Below are positions 45,946 through 54,299 of a stretch of DNA of 64,000 nt, piece after piece. The DNA lies in the NCBI RefSeq assembly GCF_002933275.1, contig NZ_PSSX01000015.1:42326-106325 (forward strand). Reading direction: 5' to 3'. The translations under genes and the position numbers were made by a program. Position 1 is the first letter of the stretch. Each line of letters starts with the position of its first letter. The notes beneath the pieces are model-generated. The model was not told the origin of the DNA and ran no database searches. It saw only the letters and a list, made by a program, of their open reading frames with translations. The stretch comes from Marinobacter maroccanus. Its GTDB lineage: Bacteria > Pseudomonadota > Gammaproteobacteria > Pseudomonadales > Oleiphilaceae.

Positions 45946-47603
45946 TATGCATTACTCCTCAGTGAAGATGACGAATGGGAAGGATGGGAGTGGAGCACCT
46001 TACTCAAATGTACAATTTGATGATCATCGAGAAGATCGGGATGAATTGATTTCACGACTTTGGATTGAACTCCCAAGATCGCAGCTTCTCTCCTGGTACT
46101 CCGAAATCGTGAGAGGAAACTCTTGATCGTCCTGATTTCAAATTGTGCTCCGTGACCGGACCAACGCTTAGATGGCAGAAGCCCCATCTGAGAAACCTGA
46201 TGCAGTGCATCGTCTGAAAGGCAGGTGATGTCTCGTACCTGTTGTCGAGTGAGCACCTCATCATCACTACGATTGTGGAATTCCTCTTCGCATCTTCGAA
46301 CAAGCGAGGTCCGTTCTAGGTACACGCATTTCAGTGCCCCGTCATCTTTAACCGATGGAGCGATCCAGAACGGTAATTTTGCGTCGAATGCCCAAATCAC
46401 TGCATCGATCATTGAAAAGCCGAATCGTTTTAGCACCTTCTGCGTTGAGTTAAGACTGAGGCCAGTAGAGGGGGCCTTCGTTTTTTCCGCCTTTTTGAAG
46501 AATTGCTCAACCTGTGCATTTAACGCTGCAAGGCTGTATACCCGGTCTCGAAGCACCGTCGAGTTTCCCAAACAGTCAATGATGCCAGTATCGACCAATC
46601 GATTGAGATCATGAACCGTGATACCCAACACTTCACTCGCGGTAGTACTATCAGCCAGATCGTTAATAGTTCGGTTGTCGCGATACCGGCGATATTTGGG
46701 AAGGACCATGGCCCAAAGCTTCTCTGGATCAGGCCTCATGAAGTCAGTTCTTGGAAATATCGAACTTTCAATACCGGCTGCATCTTCATTTAACAGGTTG
46801 CGAATCCGAGTCTTTCTCAATCGATCGAGCTGCTCCCCGACAGCGGTTTGGCTTGAATTACTATCGACTGAAAAATCCGTCAAGAACTTCTCACTGAATT
46901 CCGGCGATGAAGCCAGAGCGTAAGCAGTTAGCATCACATCATGATGAGTTCTCGGATCGAATTTAATGTTTTTTTGGAGCCAAATTGAATGGCCTTCTGG
47001 ATTTATCGCATGCAAGTAGGCTCGGTAGACAGATTCGGGGCAGATGCTGGATTGCAGATTTGCGAGTAGCTCGTATGCGGCTGTCGAATTTGTTTCCTTG
47101 GCTTGCCATTCGTGCCCGCATTTTTTGCAGCCTTTAAAGAGAGACCTTTCCCACACGAAAGGACTCTGACAACTTGGACAGCAATTTAGAAGAGGAGAGT
47201 AGTGCACGGGACAAGCGAGATGATGTGCAATTTGCCATTCTTTGTTGAAGCGACCATGTTGCGCTACGCAATGCTCACACAGCCGAGGAGAACGAACTCT
47301 GACATCTTGGATCAGCCTGGATGAGCCGAGCGTAAACTGCGTTGCCGCAGACGAGGCCCATCCTGGAGAAAGCTCATGCGGCCCGATTCGCAATGCAGCC
47401 TCTAAGTGCTCCAGCCAACGCTGTCCAGACGTGGACTCGGCGTCCAAATATTTCGGAAGAGTCCACCCAAAGACATTTTTAGCAAACGTGGTATGGTTCT
47501 TATAGCCATACCGCGAAGCCAATCTCAACGTGAATCCTTGAATATCCTCCTCGCTGCGGGGACGCGGCCTGTACGGTAGAATGGTTTGAATGGGATCCAT
47601 CAC
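45945..47603 (-). CDS. tniQ: TniQ/TnsD-family target-selection protein
   Basis: Target-site selector of a Tn7-like transposon, 552 residues. After the N-terminal TniQ segment comes a zinc-finger array: C-E-H-C near residue 110, H-L-A-C-P-V-H, C-C-P-S-C and C-K-K-C-G-H. The C-terminal part has helix-turn-helix-like regions, including L-T-R-Q-Q-V-R-D-I-T-C-L-S. The size is between short TniQ (about 400) and Tn7 TnsD (508), fitting a TnsD-like protein that binds a fixed chromosomal site. The likely site is the 3' end of trkH (inference). It overlaps tnsC by 4 bp. Confidence 0.88.
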   Translation of the reverse strand: MMDPIQTILPYRPRPRSEEDIQGFTLRLASRYGYKNHTTFAKNVFGWTLPKYLDAESTSGQRWLEHLEAALRIGPHELSPGWASSAATQFTLGSSRLIQDVRVRSPRLCEHCVAQHGRFNKEWQIAHHLACPVHYSPLLNCCPSCQSPFVWERSLFKGCKKCGHEWQAKETNSTAAYELLANLQSSICPESVYRAYLHAINPEGHSIWLQKNIKFDPRTHHDVMLTAYALASSPEFSEKFLTDFSVDSNSSQTAVGEQLDRLRKTRIRNLLNEDAAGIESSIFPRTDFMRPDPEKLWAMVLPKYRRYRDNRTINDLADSTTASEVLGITVHDLNRLVDTGIIDCLGNSTVLRDRVYSLAALNAQVEQFFKKAEKTKAPSTGLSLNSTQKVLKRFGFSMIDAVIWAFDAKLPFWIAPSVKDDGALKCVYLERTSLVRRCEEEFHNRSDDEVLTRQQVRDITCLSDDALHQVSQMGLLPSKRWSGHGAQFEIRTIKSFLSRFRSTRREAAILGVQSKVVKSIHPDLLDDHQIVHLSKVLHSHPSHSSSSLRSNA

Positions 47604-48520
47604 ATCGCCCCCGTAATTCGTCGTAATTCAGATGGGGTAAGGTCAAAAGGATCCCGTGCAAATGGTGCGGATCCTTTCATCCGTCGGCTTCCCTGTCTTG
47701 CTAATCTGTGTGCCCTAGTGAAGTCTTTTAACGTCACCGCACTCTTACCATCATGAAACTCTACGAGCATTGTCATCAGGTCGGAAATTAGCCCCGGAAC
47801 CCCCTTTGTAGCCAGATAGATACGAAGCAACATGTTTTTTTCCAGAAGCGATGGGCAACGAAACGGCAGGTTTTCTTCTATCAATTCCATGTAGCAAGCG
47901 AAATCCTCCATCTCGTCATCCGTGGTGATAGAAAACGCATCAAGACTGTATGCTCCGTGCCATCGACGCTGAATCTGATCATCCGATCGGTCCATGAAGT
48001 CACAAACTTCTTCAATGCCTGCGAGCACCCAAGGCACATTGGTGTCATCCATCATTTGTTTGATGAAATGAATGATGTCTTCTGAATCTCGACTTCGCTT
48101 CAGAATGTCTTGAAATTCATCAAGTAATACCATTTGAACATCAAGATCTTTGAAGCTTTGTGCTAAGGAATCCGTGAGGTCCGCTTCCGTATCCCGGCCC
48201 TTGTAGGGTATCCCCATTGTGCTCAATACCCGCTGTTGCACCATCTTGGTCGTTGGCGCGCGTCCGAAACGTCCTTTGAAGTACACAATTGGCTTGGTGG
48301 TCCGGTCGGGGAATTCTTCATCCGGAAACTGCTTTTTGTAGGCCTTCAAGAGTGTGCTTTTACCAACGCCGGGGTCTCCGTAGATAACCGTTCCTCTGGC
48401 GTCAAAGCCGGAAGTCTTATGGCACATGCGCAGCGCATCCATTGCCACCTCAAAATCCGGATGGAGAATGATCGTGTTTTGAAGGTGAACAGTTTCAGGC
48501 TTCAGTCTTGGTCTATTCAT
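47600..48520 (-). CDS. tnsC: TnsC/TniB-family AAA+ transposition regulator
   Basis: ATPase of 306 residues that links target selection by TniQ to the transposase. Walker A is G-D-P-G-V-G-K-S-T (48-56) and Walker B L-L-D-E-F-Q-D (D134, E135). Size matches TniB more than Tn7 TnsC (555). It overlaps tnsB and tniQ by 4 bp each. Confidence 0.92.
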   Translation of the reverse strand: MNRPRLKPETVHLQNTIILHPDFEVAMDALRMCHKTSGFDARGTVIYGDPGVGKSTLLKAYKKQFPDEEFPDRTTKPIVYFKGRFGRAPTTKMVQQRVLSTMGIPYKGRDTEADLTDSLAQSFKDLDVQMVLLDEFQDILKRSRDSEDIIHFIKQMMDDTNVPWVLAGIEEVCDFMDRSDDQIQRRWHGAYSLDAFSITTDDEMEDFACYMELIEENLPFRCPSLLEKNMLLRIYLATKGVPGLISDLMTMLVEFHDGKSAVTLKDFTRAHRLARQGSRRMKGSAPFARDPFDLTPSELRRITGAM

Positions 48521-50526
48521 GATGCGCTCCAGGTTTTAAAACGCTTCTTCCCAGACTTCTTCGGTTTCGAAGATGTTTCCGCTTCGGGAGCAGATACAGT
48601 GCTCTGTTGGTATACCTCAGTCATTTCAGCGGCTTTCGGGTTCAAATCGATGTTCGCTTCGTTTAGCTGGGCATTGAGTTCCATCGTAGATAGCGTCTTA
48701 AGTCCGGAGGGTGCTGGCTGGTTCCGCACTTTTTTGTCAGCTTTTCTTTTCTTTTGCCGGTCTTTAGCCCCTGCGATAACGGGGTTATTGTTATTAATGA
48801 CGTTTACTCTTGGGCCGTAAGACACCTTTTTCTTTCCAGCCATGTATTCCTCTTCGCTGGTGCCTTCGCGTAATGCTGGGAATTTCGATGGAACGACGAT
48901 GTACTTTTTTTCAAATGGATCGTAAACCTGGATTTTTGAGATATCGTGAGTGCATCGCAGAAGATCGACACGACATTTACCATTAGGTTTTTGTAGCCGT
49001 AGGATCAGGTCTTGAAGTTCCCGGGAGTTATATTTGACCTCTTTGATGCCGACACCATCCTTCACTGTGGCGGCGTACGTGAGTTGGTTCGCAGCAAAGT
49101 TCATCAAGAAGTCCATGTTGTGGACTAGTTCCGGAGCCCCGTGATCTTGAATCCCCTCAAGCCATGCTTCATGAGGTGTTTTGCCGCCCAGTCCTCGGTG
49201 CTGAGCCTGGTGGTATACGTCGACAATATACCTCGTCAAGCAGTATTCGAATTCCTGAACCGTCATGCATGCGTCTTTTGGGAGCTTATAGTCGACCAGA
49301 TATTTTTCTGTCCTTTTCCGAGCGTATCCAGGAAGAAGTTCCATCAACTCGCCACGAAGGGTTCGGAAAAACCGTTCAATAAAGGGTTTGCGCCAAGGGC
49401 TGCGTGATGCAGTAGTTTCCCGATGCACTCCAAGGCCCCCGAGGAACATTGTCATGGATTTCGCAATCAGAGCGGTGCCTGGATCGACGACAACGGTGTC
49501 AATTTTGCCGCTCATTTCCCACTCATTAACTAGCTGGAAAGGGAAGCTATTCTTTGGCTTGAAACGCATTGCCATTTTCAGGCATTCAATGGCAGTTTCT
49601 CCGTCCTCTGAAGGCTTAGGCTTTACCTTATAGGAGTATCCAAGCACACACCGCGTATAGACATCTATTGCGATGAAGAGCACTACCATCCCAATGTAAT
49701 CGCCTTTTTCATTCAGCAATCCTAAGTTGAGATGAACGGCATCGAGTTCTACGCGTTCCAAAGGTCTACGCGGCATGTAAACACCGTTTACCGTGCGTCC
49801 AGCCATCCGAGCCGCAGCGGCCCCCTCCTGCGACTGCAAGACCTCTAGCGGGTGAATAGTTTTTACGCGCTTTCGAAAGGTCTCGTACGTCGGAATGGTT
49901 TTGGGATCATAATTTCGGGACAGGCAACGAGCGTAAAATTGAGCGTAGGCACCCGTAATGGACATGTGGTTTCGGCACATGTAGTGCTCGTCGATCATCT
50001 CATCCATCAACTCCAGATAGACTTCGGCGACCTTGCTTGTGCGCTTCCGGTGCTCATGCTTGCGCACTAGGCTCAGTGGGTTTCGCCCAGATTCCTCAAA
50101 GCGTTGTCGCCAACGACGAATTTGCGATAGCGAAGGCGCTTTCTCTCGCGATGTTTCATCCTTTTCGCTTTTGGCCAACGAATCACCTCGTTGCTTCGCA
50201 ACGATCTCAATGACCCGCTGTCTTTCCTTTTCGCTGTTCGGAAATTCAACATCAAGAAGAGGCTTGATATAGGCGAACTTTCGCTCGATTTCACGCACTT
50301 GTTTTTCTGAAAGAAATGGAAGACCAGTTGAGTCTGAGCCGGGTGGGTCTAAATCCGGCACAAGTCGGCCTTGGTTAACCGCAGTCTGTATAGCGCATTT
50401 TGGTACCGACTCGGTTTCCCCACCCTTGAATCGGAGGAGAAAGGCGTTACTGGCTTCTGATGCAATGGTCGCCTTCCGGTTTTCGTAGACGATGTTCGAG
50501 CCAAGTCGAAGAAAATTCTGCATCAC
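48517..50526 (-). CDS. tnsB: TnsB-family DDE transposase
   Basis: Catalytic transposase of 669 residues that joins transposon ends to target DNA. N-terminal DNA-binding helix-turn-helix regions occupy about 70-220. The RNaseH-fold core has D262 (V-E-L-D-A-V-H), D348 (V-V-D-P-G-T) and E384 (K-P-F-I-E-R-F-F-R), with 35 residues between the last two, a complete DDE set. A beta-barrel and a charged C-terminal tail follow; the tail likely contacts TnsC. It overlaps tnsA by 4 bp. Confidence 0.94.
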   Translation of the reverse strand: MMQNFLRLGSNIVYENRKATIASEASNAFLLRFKGGETESVPKCAIQTAVNQGRLVPDLDPPGSDSTGLPFLSEKQVREIERKFAYIKPLLDVEFPNSEKERQRVIEIVAKQRGDSLAKSEKDETSREKAPSLSQIRRWRQRFEESGRNPLSLVRKHEHRKRTSKVAEVYLELMDEMIDEHYMCRNHMSITGAYAQFYARCLSRNYDPKTIPTYETFRKRVKTIHPLEVLQSQEGAAAARMAGRTVNGVYMPRRPLERVELDAVHLNLGLLNEKGDYIGMVVLFIAIDVYTRCVLGYSYKVKPKPSEDGETAIECLKMAMRFKPKNSFPFQLVNEWEMSGKIDTVVVDPGTALIAKSMTMFLGGLGVHRETTASRSPWRKPFIERFFRTLRGELMELLPGYARKRTEKYLVDYKLPKDACMTVQEFEYCLTRYIVDVYHQAQHRGLGGKTPHEAWLEGIQDHGAPELVHNMDFLMNFAANQLTYAATVKDGVGIKEVKYNSRELQDLILRLQKPNGKCRVDLLRCTHDISKIQVYDPFEKKYIVVPSKFPALREGTSEEEYMAGKKKVSYGPRVNVINNNNPVIAGAKDRQKKRKADKKVRNQPAPSGLKTLSTMELNAQLNEANIDLNPKAAEMTEVYQQSTVSAPEAETSSKPKKSGKKRFKTWSAS

Positions 50527-51140
50527 TGACCCCTCCAGACGATGGAGTCATCATCTACGCGAACTTTTTTGTCGAATCTCAGCAGACCCTGTGCAAGTGC
50601 AGCGAACGCTGCGACCTTACTCAGACCCCGACAAAGCAATTGCCTGTGAATTCTCTGCAAGGCAGTCGGTTGACGTACGCCTTGAAACAGATCTATTTCC
50701 TGATCATCGAATCCGTGCTCCAGAAACCGGTACAAGTACTTTAGATTTTGCCTGTAAGTGCATCGGTGGGGTGCATCAGAGATTCTTAGCTTTAAGGGAA
50801 CACCCGTACCCTCCAAAAGGGCCGAGGCATGGAATTGATGGTCTTCGATGAATTTTGGCGACTTTGCTTTGTTCTCGCTCTTTACTTCCTCGTACCAGAA
50901 ACTTCCGTCTTGGGCTTTAACCAGAATGTCAGGTGTATACCTGGTCTTCCTGTTGCCACGATACAGCTGAAAGGAAATGGGCTGGGTCACATATCGTGAG
51001 ATTGTTGGATCGAACTCCAACTCCAGCAATGCGCCTACCTCTACGTAGCTTTCGCAAAACATTAGTGAGCGGTTCTTCTTCGAGTAGAAGTTGATTGTTG
51101 GTTTGACCTGTGAAAAGCGGTCAAGATTTTTTCGTGCCAT
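50523..51140 (-). CDS. tnsA: TnsA-family transposon endonuclease
   Basis: Restriction-endonuclease-like subunit that cuts the 5' strands at transposon ends, allowing cut-and-paste movement. 205 residues. The nuclease site has an early Glu in C-E-S-Y-V-E (30 or 34), D71 in T-P-D-I-L and E85-V-K87, matching the E-D-Q-x-K arrangement of Tn7 TnsA with Glu in place of Gln. The C-terminal TnsA domain is short. First gene of the operon. Its ribosome-binding site GGAGAAA lies within an inverted repeat (see 51141). Confidence 0.9.
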   Translation of the reverse strand: MARKNLDRFSQVKPTINFYSKKNRSLMFCESYVEVGALLELEFDPTISRYVTQPISFQLYRGNRKTRYTPDILVKAQDGSFWYEEVKSENKAKSPKFIEDHQFHASALLEGTGVPLKLRISDAPHRCTYRQNLKYLYRFLEHGFDDQEIDLFQGVRQPTALQRIHRQLLCRGLSKVAAFAALAQGLLRFDKKVRVDDDSIVWRGQ

Positions 51141-51169
51141 GTCTTTTTCTCCAGAATTTGGGAGAAGAC
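51141..51169 (-). promoter_or_regulatory. Hairpin covering the tnsA ribosome-binding site
   Basis: On the minus-strand transcript, GTCTTCTCC is followed by an 8-base loop and GGAGAA-AA-AGAC just before the tnsA ATG. The arms pair with a two-base bulge and include the Shine-Dalgarno GGAG. This would reduce tnsA translation unless opened. Confidence 0.45.
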
Positions 51170-52021
51170 TAGCGGCAGAAAACAGGGGCGTCCATACTAG
51201 AAAATCTAATAAGAAACCCTAAAAAATACATATAAAACAGACATTTAATTTTTCTGATATTAATGGGGTGCAGTGGTTCTTGGGCTACCTAAATGAATTT
51301 TAAAAGGAAAACTTCTATCCAATTATTAATAACCAAAATATTGGATATCGCGTTTGGATATAACGGAAAACGTTCAGATATCGAATCAGTCAAAAAAAAT
51401 TTTTGTGAGCTGAGAAATAAAACAGGATTTAGAAGTAGACAAAGTTATTGAGAATTGGTTTTTGATTGATTTTGGGTATGGAGTCGAGCAAATGCACAAG
51501 CCGCTGTTGTGGGGAATCCTCGTCAAGGGGCTCGAAGGGAGGTGGGTACCGGGCGATTATTGCTGCACAAGCCTCGTCTCAATGAGCTGAGGGATCGGTT
51601 TTTTCAGACCAAGAAAAGTCTTTACCTAGACAAAGGTTCAGGCAGGCGGGTAACTGCGCCAGCGGGAGCAATCTAAGCGCTTAGGGCCGGGCACTCGCCA
51701 AAGGAATTAGAAGTGATGGCCGACCTTCAAACACAGCTCTCGGATTCGCATTGACCGACGGAATAATCCATGAGCGATGATTGCTTCATTCAGAGGTACT
51801 GCCCATGCTATCGTTCTAGCATACACTGGTACTGAAAATCATGACTCGCTAGGATCAGGGGCCAGATTTCATAGACGTCGCGGGGAGAGGGAAGGAAATG
51901 GTTGGACCCAGAGTTATCTAATTTCAATGCCTTACGGTTTCGCAAAGATTCCCCAAGCTCACTTTGAACTTGGCAGCACTCTCAATGCGGATGGCCTAGG
52001 CGGTCTCAGCTCGGAGCCAAC
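51170..52021. other. Non-coding stretch between tnsA and the first cargo gene
   Basis: About 850 bp with no convincing gene. The part up to about 51475 is very A/T-rich and must contain the tnsA promoter. From about 51480 the base composition becomes more G+C-rich, with no recognisable protein; it may be decayed sequence. A 110-codon rightward ORF at 51777-52109 overlaps the antitoxin antisense and is not supported. Confidence 0.5.
51316..51361. repeat. Inverted and direct copies of TTGGATA upstream of tnsA
   Basis: A perfect 8-bp inverted repeat, TATCCAAT (51316-51323) and ATTGGATA (51340-51347), is followed by a direct copy TTGGATAT at 51354-51361. About 175-220 bp upstream of tnsA, these could be operator or transposase sites. 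They are not shared with the end at 45267. Confidence 0.4.
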
Positions 52022-52288
52022 TTACGGTTGGCCTGGCTCGCCCAAACTTTTTAGCCAAGAGTCAGTAAGTCCCAGTTTTTCTTTGAGAACTTCCGGATCC
52101 TCAACTTGAGCAAGGATTTTCAGACCGATTTCGAACTGCTCTGAACTCATCAAATAACCTACCTTTTCTCCTCTGTAGGTCACTTCTACCGTCGCATCTG
52201 AGAAGCAGCGTGTCGGATTGCGACGTAGATCGCTAATTGTCACTGTTTCCGGAACCGACAGGGGCGATTGTGATTGCTGCTTGGTCAT
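52022..52288 (-). CDS. Orphan antitoxin-like protein (StbD/Phd-type)
   Basis: Small protein of 88 residues. The segment V-T-I-S-D-L-R-R-N-P-T-R followed by V-T-Y-R-G-E-K-V-G-Y-L-M-S-S-E-Q-F resembles the DNA-binding and dimerisation part of StbD/Phd-type antitoxins. ATG 52288 is chosen because AGGA lies 10 bp upstream; a TTG at 52321 is less likely. No toxin ORF follows at its 3' side on the minus strand, so it is an orphan: perhaps a remnant, a regulator, or protection against toxins carried elsewhere. Confidence 0.6.
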   Translation of the reverse strand: MTKQQSQSPLSVPETVTISDLRRNPTRCFSDATVEVTYRGEKVGYLMSSEQFEIGLKILAQVEDPEVLKEKLGLTDSWLKSLGEPGQP

Positions 52289-52650
52289 TGAACTGGCTTC
52301 CTGGTTTCGAGTGGATGTCAATTTGAGCCGAAAGCCTCAGCGAGGCACATCATAAGCAATTCATCTCAAGGGTATAGCACAAAACCGGGGCCTCACACCG
52401 GAGTCCTCTTAGCCTTCCTCAATTGCAGTTGTTACTAAGGAACTAGCTGTTCCGTGTTTCGTCAATCACTCGTTAAAGCGACACCTGAATAATTATTTCA
52501 AGCTATGCCGTGACCGGGGGATAAGCATTATTGAAAATAATGAGTAGGCAGACTACGTTTAAAAATGACTACCAACCCGTACCCATGGACCTTTTGGTTC
52601 CACTCTCCATTCGCAGTGTTGAGTTATATCGTCTCAGGGAGTGAGATTTT
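52289..52650. other. Intergenic region before ORF213
   Basis: Over 300 bp without a gene. It contains the divergent promoters of the antitoxin-like gene and ORF213. No repeat, RNA gene or terminator was recognised. The last 20 bases supply GGGAG before ORF213. Confidence 0.4.
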
Positions 52651-53292
52651 ATGACTTCCCATCAATTTTTGGCTTTTGTTGAGGACGTTTCCGCTTCTAT
52701 TTCTGTCGCCGATGAATCTAATGAGGCAGGAAAGGCCATTGAATTATATAGAAAAAACTCAGGAAAAGACCCGACTCATCTGGTGTGGCTAGATGCTATT
52801 GAGAAAACCTATTTTGAGTCTTTGATGTGGGTTAACACCCCGTTTGACTCCAATTCGCCATCAGGTCGAGAGCAACGCAGAGATCATCTTAATTCCTTGG
52901 ACCCAAGCAAGTTGTCCGTATTCTTGTTAGCCATTCATGAAGACGATAACTCGGCATTCTTTGACGAATTGGTTGAAACCGCCTGGCTTGAGGTCAGCAT
53001 TTATGATTCGCAAGAAACTAACAGTGTTCCGGGCCTCCAGTCGCCTGACTACGAGCAGGAAAGGATCGACGTTGTTTGGATCGTTTTTGAAAGTCGTGTT
53101 GAGGGGGATGGGTTAGCAAAACTCAGGAACGTTTTTAGCTTGGGCCACTTGGCAGAGGCTGACTTTAATATACATAAGCCAATTTATTATCAATTTACGC
53201 CTTACCAGCATCTCAGAATTGATTTTTTTGAAATCAGTGGTGGGAACGAGACAGGCACAATTCATCCTGCAAATCGGCCGAGAGAGGTCTAG
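52651..53292 (+). CDS. ORF213, unknown protein of the MBL-patatin cassette
   Basis: Protein of 213 residues, no family recognised. It is acidic and soluble, with no signal peptide or membrane helix. Aromatic-rich C-terminal segments such as I-Y-Y-Q-F-T-P-Y-Q-H-L-R-I-D-F-F alternate like beta strands. GGGAG lies 9 bp before the ATG. It is transcribed in the same direction as the metallo-beta-lactamase and patatin genes, 65 bp upstream, so it is probably the first gene of that unit. A sensor or adaptor role would be a guess. Confidence 0.7.
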   Translation: MTSHQFLAFVEDVSASISVADESNEAGKAIELYRKNSGKDPTHLVWLDAIEKTYFESLMWVNTPFDSNSPSGREQRRDHLNSLDPSKLSVFLLAIHEDDNSAFFDELVETAWLEVSIYDSQETNSVPGLQSPDYEQERIDVVWIVFESRVEGDGLAKLRNVFSLGHLAEADFNIHKPIYYQFTPYQHLRIDFFEISGGNETGTIHPANRPREV

Positions 53293-53357
53293 CCCTCTTG
53301 AATTTTCCAACTCATCTCTGATTGTGCTTTTCCTTACAACATTGAGGAAACCAGATC

Positions 53358-54296
53358 ATGCCGAGACACCACAAAATCGTCACCTCACTGGAATGTTTAC
53401 TGCAATTGGGCGGTGAGCTGCATGACCATCTCACTGGGAACCTCGCGGACGGCCATCTAACAGGTATTAGGCTTGTCGACGTCGGCCAAGGCGACTGCTT
53501 CGCAATCGTAGCAAGAAGAGATCGCACCTCATTCCCTCTAATGTATGTCGATTATGGAGGGGTAATGGATCATCCGGACCGAGAGAACATTGAGCGCACG
53601 AAAAGTCGAATGCCTGTAAACCACGAGTTTGGTAAAAGCGTTATTGTTCTCTCCCATTGGGATAAAGATCATTATTGGTCTGCCAAAAAGAAAAACACCG
53701 ATGCGAAAAAGTCGATGTGGCTTGTCCCGAACCAATGGATTTCCCCCCAGGCCGCTAAGTTCTCTGCTGAACTTGAAAATGCATTCAGATGGCCGGAGGA
53801 TTATGAGGGGAAGCTTGTTGGAGTAAGCCTTCGGGATCACACGGTTCTTGTCAGGAAATGTGGTAGACACGACAAGGAGATTCCCTATGAAGATCGAAAT
53901 TCAACAGGCCTGGCAGTTACGATTCACAATTCTCAAATAACTGAGTCGTCGCAAGTCGTCCTTCCTGGTGATTGCCCGCTACATCGAATCCCTCACTTGC
54001 CGAGTACTAGAATTTCCCTTCTTTCTGCACCTCACCATGGCTCTAAAAAAGGGTTGGGGGATTTCACAATTTTCTGTCAGATATACATGGATGCAGACTC
54101 ATTGATGTTGATTTCATACGGAAAGAATCATTACGGACATCCGGACCCTTCTGTGAAAGCAGTATTCCCTGGACAAAACATCCAAAGTAATCAAGCCCGA
54201 GAGTCTGACCCAAAGCATCTCTACACAGAGATTGACCTTTCTAAGTATTTACCTGCTTTGCCTAAAACAAATCCTCGGCCTGACATCGGAAGGTGA
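53358..54296 (+). CDS. ComEC-like metallo-beta-lactamase-fold hydrolase
   Basis: Stand-alone metallo-beta-lactamase-fold protein of 312 residues. After the strand R-L-V-D-V-G-Q-G-D-C-F, the metal motif H100-W-D102-K-D104-H105 has the HxDxDH form seen in the C-terminal domain of ComEC. P-G-D205-C and P-H226-H-G-S follow, which complete the site. ComEC-type domains hydrolyse nucleic acid or phosphodiester bonds. No membrane region is present. The patatin gene begins 3 bp after its stop, indicating tight operon coupling. The substrate is unknown; a nucleotide second messenger or DNA is plausible from family behaviour. Confidence 0.82.
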   Translation: MPRHHKIVTSLECLLQLGGELHDHLTGNLADGHLTGIRLVDVGQGDCFAIVARRDRTSFPLMYVDYGGVMDHPDRENIERTKSRMPVNHEFGKSVIVLSHWDKDHYWSAKKKNTDAKKSMWLVPNQWISPQAAKFSAELENAFRWPEDYEGKLVGVSLRDHTVLVRKCGRHDKEIPYEDRNSTGLAVTIHNSQITESSQVVLPGDCPLHRIPHLPSTRISLLSAPHHGSKKGLGDFTIFCQIYMDADSLMLISYGKNHYGHPDPSVKAVFPGQNIQSNQARESDPKHLYTEIDLSKYLPALPKTNPRPDIGR

Positions 54297-54299
54297 CTT

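Noticed and set aside
51777..52109. 110-codon rightward ORF upstream of the defence-like cargo
   Set aside because: Overlaps the antitoxin-like gene antisense, has no ribosome-binding site and no family resemblance.
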